Both the position numbers and the translations under genes were made by a program. Below are positions 5,577-7,285 of a DNA stretch of 7,285 nucleotides, piece after piece. Position 1 is the stretch's first letter, and each line of letters begins with the position of its first letter. A model generated the notes under the pieces. That model made no database searches, had not been told where the DNA came from, and worked only from the letters and a program-made list of their open reading frames with translations. The DNA comes from an uncultured Chlorobiaceae bacterium (lineage in GTDB: Bacteria; Bacteroidota; Chlorobiia; Chlorobiales; Chlorobiaceae): positions 1 through 7,285 of the forward strand of contig CAIQSY010000209.1 of NCBI GenBank assembly GCA_903874585.1, read 5' to 3'.

Positions 5577-7285
5577 TCATCGCGGAGTTCCCTTCAGCGA
5601 GATGGGTAAAATCCCGCGAGGCTTCAATGCTCCACGTAACACTTCAACCACCAGCTCTTCACTGTTGTCACCCAATGAGTAGGTGGCGAGGTAGCTTGTG
5701 AGTTCTGGAAAATAGTTGATGATGTATGGAGTGCCAAACGAGATCAGAATGATGGGTGTCTCTTTTGGAACTCTCTGCACTAACGAGTGGATAAATTGCT
5801 GTTGAGCGTCGTTAAGCGGCAACTGACCGGTGCTGGAGAGTGTCTGGCTGAATGATGCTACAATAATAGCGTTTGCTTTTTTTGCCAGCTCCGTGGCATT
5901 GGCATAGCCGAGCGAATCGGTTTTTGTGTTTATGCGTACATGGTTGGCGGCATAAAAACGGTTGAGCGCACGGATATATGCTTTGCCGGTTTCATTATTG
6001 ACTCTATCCTGCAATATAATGTTAAGAATGCCCTCCGAGTGTTGCAGCGGCAGCGCGTGGGTTTGATCGCTGACCAGTGTTATGGCACGTGAGTCGATTC
6101 TTCTGGCAAGGTTGCGGTGCGATTTTTGGTTTGCATCCGCCTTGATTTTCTCAAGATCAACAACACGCCGTTCTTCAATATTCAGCCACGCTTTTGCCTG
6201 TAGAATTCTGCGCACCGAAGCGTCAATCTGTTCCATCGGAATAACGCCATCTTCAACCGCTTTAACCACTGAGCTGTGGGCAAGTTCCGGATCGGGCGAA
6301 AAGAGCAGAAGATCGTTGCCAGCCTGCACCGCTTTGACGGAAATTTCTGCAACGTTCTGACCAGTGTAGAGCGCTTTCATGTTCAAGGCATCGGTGATAA
6401 TCAACCCTTGAAATCCCAGCTCTTTCCGTAGAAGATCGGTTACAATGCTCTTTGAAATTGAGGCGGGCTCCATTGTTCCTGTAACTTTCGGCACAGCCAG
6501 ATGCCCAACCATCACACTGATTACTCCCTCTTCAATCGCGGCTTTAAAGGGGATAAGCTCATAACTGTCGAGCTGGTGGCGGTCGGCCTGCAGTACGGGG
6601 AGAGTAAAATGGCTGTCAACCGTTACATCGCCATGCCCTGGGAAGTGCTTCACCGTAGCGATAGTGCCGTTTGATTGCAGTCCTTTAATGATGGCGTTCG
6701 ACATACTTGTTGTTAACGGAATGCCGTCGCCAAATGAACGCGTGTTGATAATAGGATTGAGGGGATTGCTGTTCAGATCAACGGTCGGCGCGTAGTTGTG
6801 GTGCATACCGATCAGGGTCGCCTCTTCGGCAATTGCCTCCGCCATCTCTTCAGCAAGATCACGATCCTGTGTAGCCGCAAGAGCCATGTTTGGCGGGAAC
6901 TCCGTCGCTCCGCTCAGCCGCATGGCGACACCTCGCTCCATATCGGAGCTGATTAAAAGCGGATATTGCGCCAGCGACTGAAAATGGTTGACCAGTGTGC
7001 CGGCAGTAACAACATCTCCCTTGAGGAACATGATGCCACCAACTTTTCCCTCCTGCACCAATCTTGTTAACAGGAGATACTCTTTGTTTTTCGCAGTTAT
7101 GGAGTGCGGTTCAATTTGGGCGATAATCATCTGCCCAACTTTGTCGGAGAGGCTCATGTGTTGCAAACTCTCCTCAATGCGAGCATCCTTGCGGCTGAAA
7201 ATCTGCTGAGCGCACCAGTCAGCGATGCCCGGCTTTTGCATGCCGAGCACCGTTGCTGCGGGAGTGAGAAAAAGCAGTGAAAGCA
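5577..7285 (-). CDS. nagZ: Family 3 glycoside hydrolase, NagZ-like beta-N-acetylhexosaminidase, 5'-truncated by window edge
   Basis: Probable beta-N-acetylglucosaminidase (EC 3.2.1.52) acting on peptidoglycan fragments (GlcNAc-anhydroMurNAc). Counting from the GTG at 7250 (557 residues), the N-terminal barrel spans about 30-355. It carries KHFPGHGDVTVDSH (201-214), with the Asp212/His214 general acid-base pair typical of NagZ, and IITDALNMKAL (283-293), with likely nucleophile Asp287. A second, GH3 C-terminal alpha/beta domain covers about 385-555 (ILISFGTPYIINYFPEL, then GILPISLKG). This two-domain build resembles Bacillus YbbD/NagZ, not the short one-domain cytoplasmic E. coli NagZ. The frame stays open from 7250 to the edge. 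Those codons read LSLLFLTPAATVLG, a signal-peptide core, so GTG 7250 is probably not the start and the enzyme is probably exported. There is no lipobox cysteine and no fused beta-lactamase-type domain. Substrate is inferred from the motif. bchZ follows 37 bp after its stop. Confidence 0.88.
   Translation of the reverse strand, partial: LSLLFLTPAATVLGMQKPGIADWCAQQIFSRKDARIEESLQHMSLSDKVGQMIIAQIEPHSITAKNKEYLLLTRLVQEGKVGGIMFLKGDVVTAGTLVNHFQSLAQYPLLISSDMERGVAMRLSGATEFPPNMALAATQDRDLAEEMAEAIAEEATLIGMHHNYAPTVDLNSNPLNPIINTRSFGDGIPLTTSMSNAIIKGLQSNGTIATVKHFPGHGDVTVDSHFTLPVLQADRHQLDSYELIPFKAAIEEGVISVMVGHLAVPKVTGTMEPASISKSIVTDLLRKELGFQGLIITDALNMKALYTGQNVAEISVKAVQAGNDLLLFSPDPELAHSSVVKAVEDGVIPMEQIDASVRRILQAKAWLNIEERRVVDLEKIKADANQKSHRNLARRIDSRAITLVSDQTHALPLQHSEGILNIILQDRVNNETGKAYIRALNRFYAANHVRINTKTDSLGYANATELAKKANAIIVASFSQTLSSTGQLPLNDAQQQFIHSLVQRVPKETPIILISFGTPYIINYFPELTSYLATYSLGDNSEELVVEVLRGALKPRGILPISLKGTPR

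Noticed and set aside
1..7285. Mobile elements, CRISPR arrays, tRNA or rRNA genes
   Set aside because: Nearly all of the window is covered by six conserved core genes and one GH3 gene in one direction. I saw no transposase, spaced repeat array, cloverleaf or rRNA-like sequence.

Overview
Every gene I can support in this 7.3 kb window lies on the minus strand, so transcription runs from the right edge to the left edge. The organism is most likely a green sulfur bacterium (Chlorobi; Chlorobium, Pelodictyon or Prosthecochloris type). The basis is a chlorophyllide a reductase subunit (BchZ), which only bacteriochlorophyll-making bacteria carry, the moderate GC content, and an overall resemblance of the ThrRS, IF3 and BchZ proteins to that group. 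The lineage is inferred from recall, not from a search.

Layout, in transcription order. (1) 7285-5577: a two-domain family 3 glycoside hydrolase of the NagZ type, cut by the right edge. Its frame stays open to the edge and encodes a hydrophobic, signal-peptide-like stretch, so the enzyme is probably exported. (2) 5539-4133: bchZ, 37 bp after it. (3) 4132-3944: the longest gene-free stretch, 189 bp, with two inverted-repeat structures and weak promoter candidates. It is the likely leader and promoter region of the next operon. (4) 3943-1: the translation operon thrS-infC-rpmI-rplT-pheS, with gaps of 23, 46, 26 and 19 bp. pheS is cut by the left edge after 225 codons.

How the genes work together. 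The thrS-infC-rpmI-rplT-pheS cluster is the classic bacterial arrangement of threonyl-tRNA synthetase, initiation factor 3, ribosomal proteins L35 and L20, and phenylalanyl-tRNA synthetase alpha; pheT probably follows outside the window. bchZ belongs to bacteriochlorophyll a synthesis and the NagZ-like enzyme to cell-wall turnover. They sit upstream as a separate, functionally unrelated pair whose linkage to the translation operon looks positional.

The window is mostly ordinary core-genome sequence. I found no mobile element, CRISPR array, tRNA, rRNA or obviously new system. The points most worth a second look are the structured bchZ-thrS spacer, a sharp rise in third-position GC within pheS, the proline-rich acidic tail of IF3, the ordinary ATG start of infC, and the exported form of the NagZ-like enzyme.
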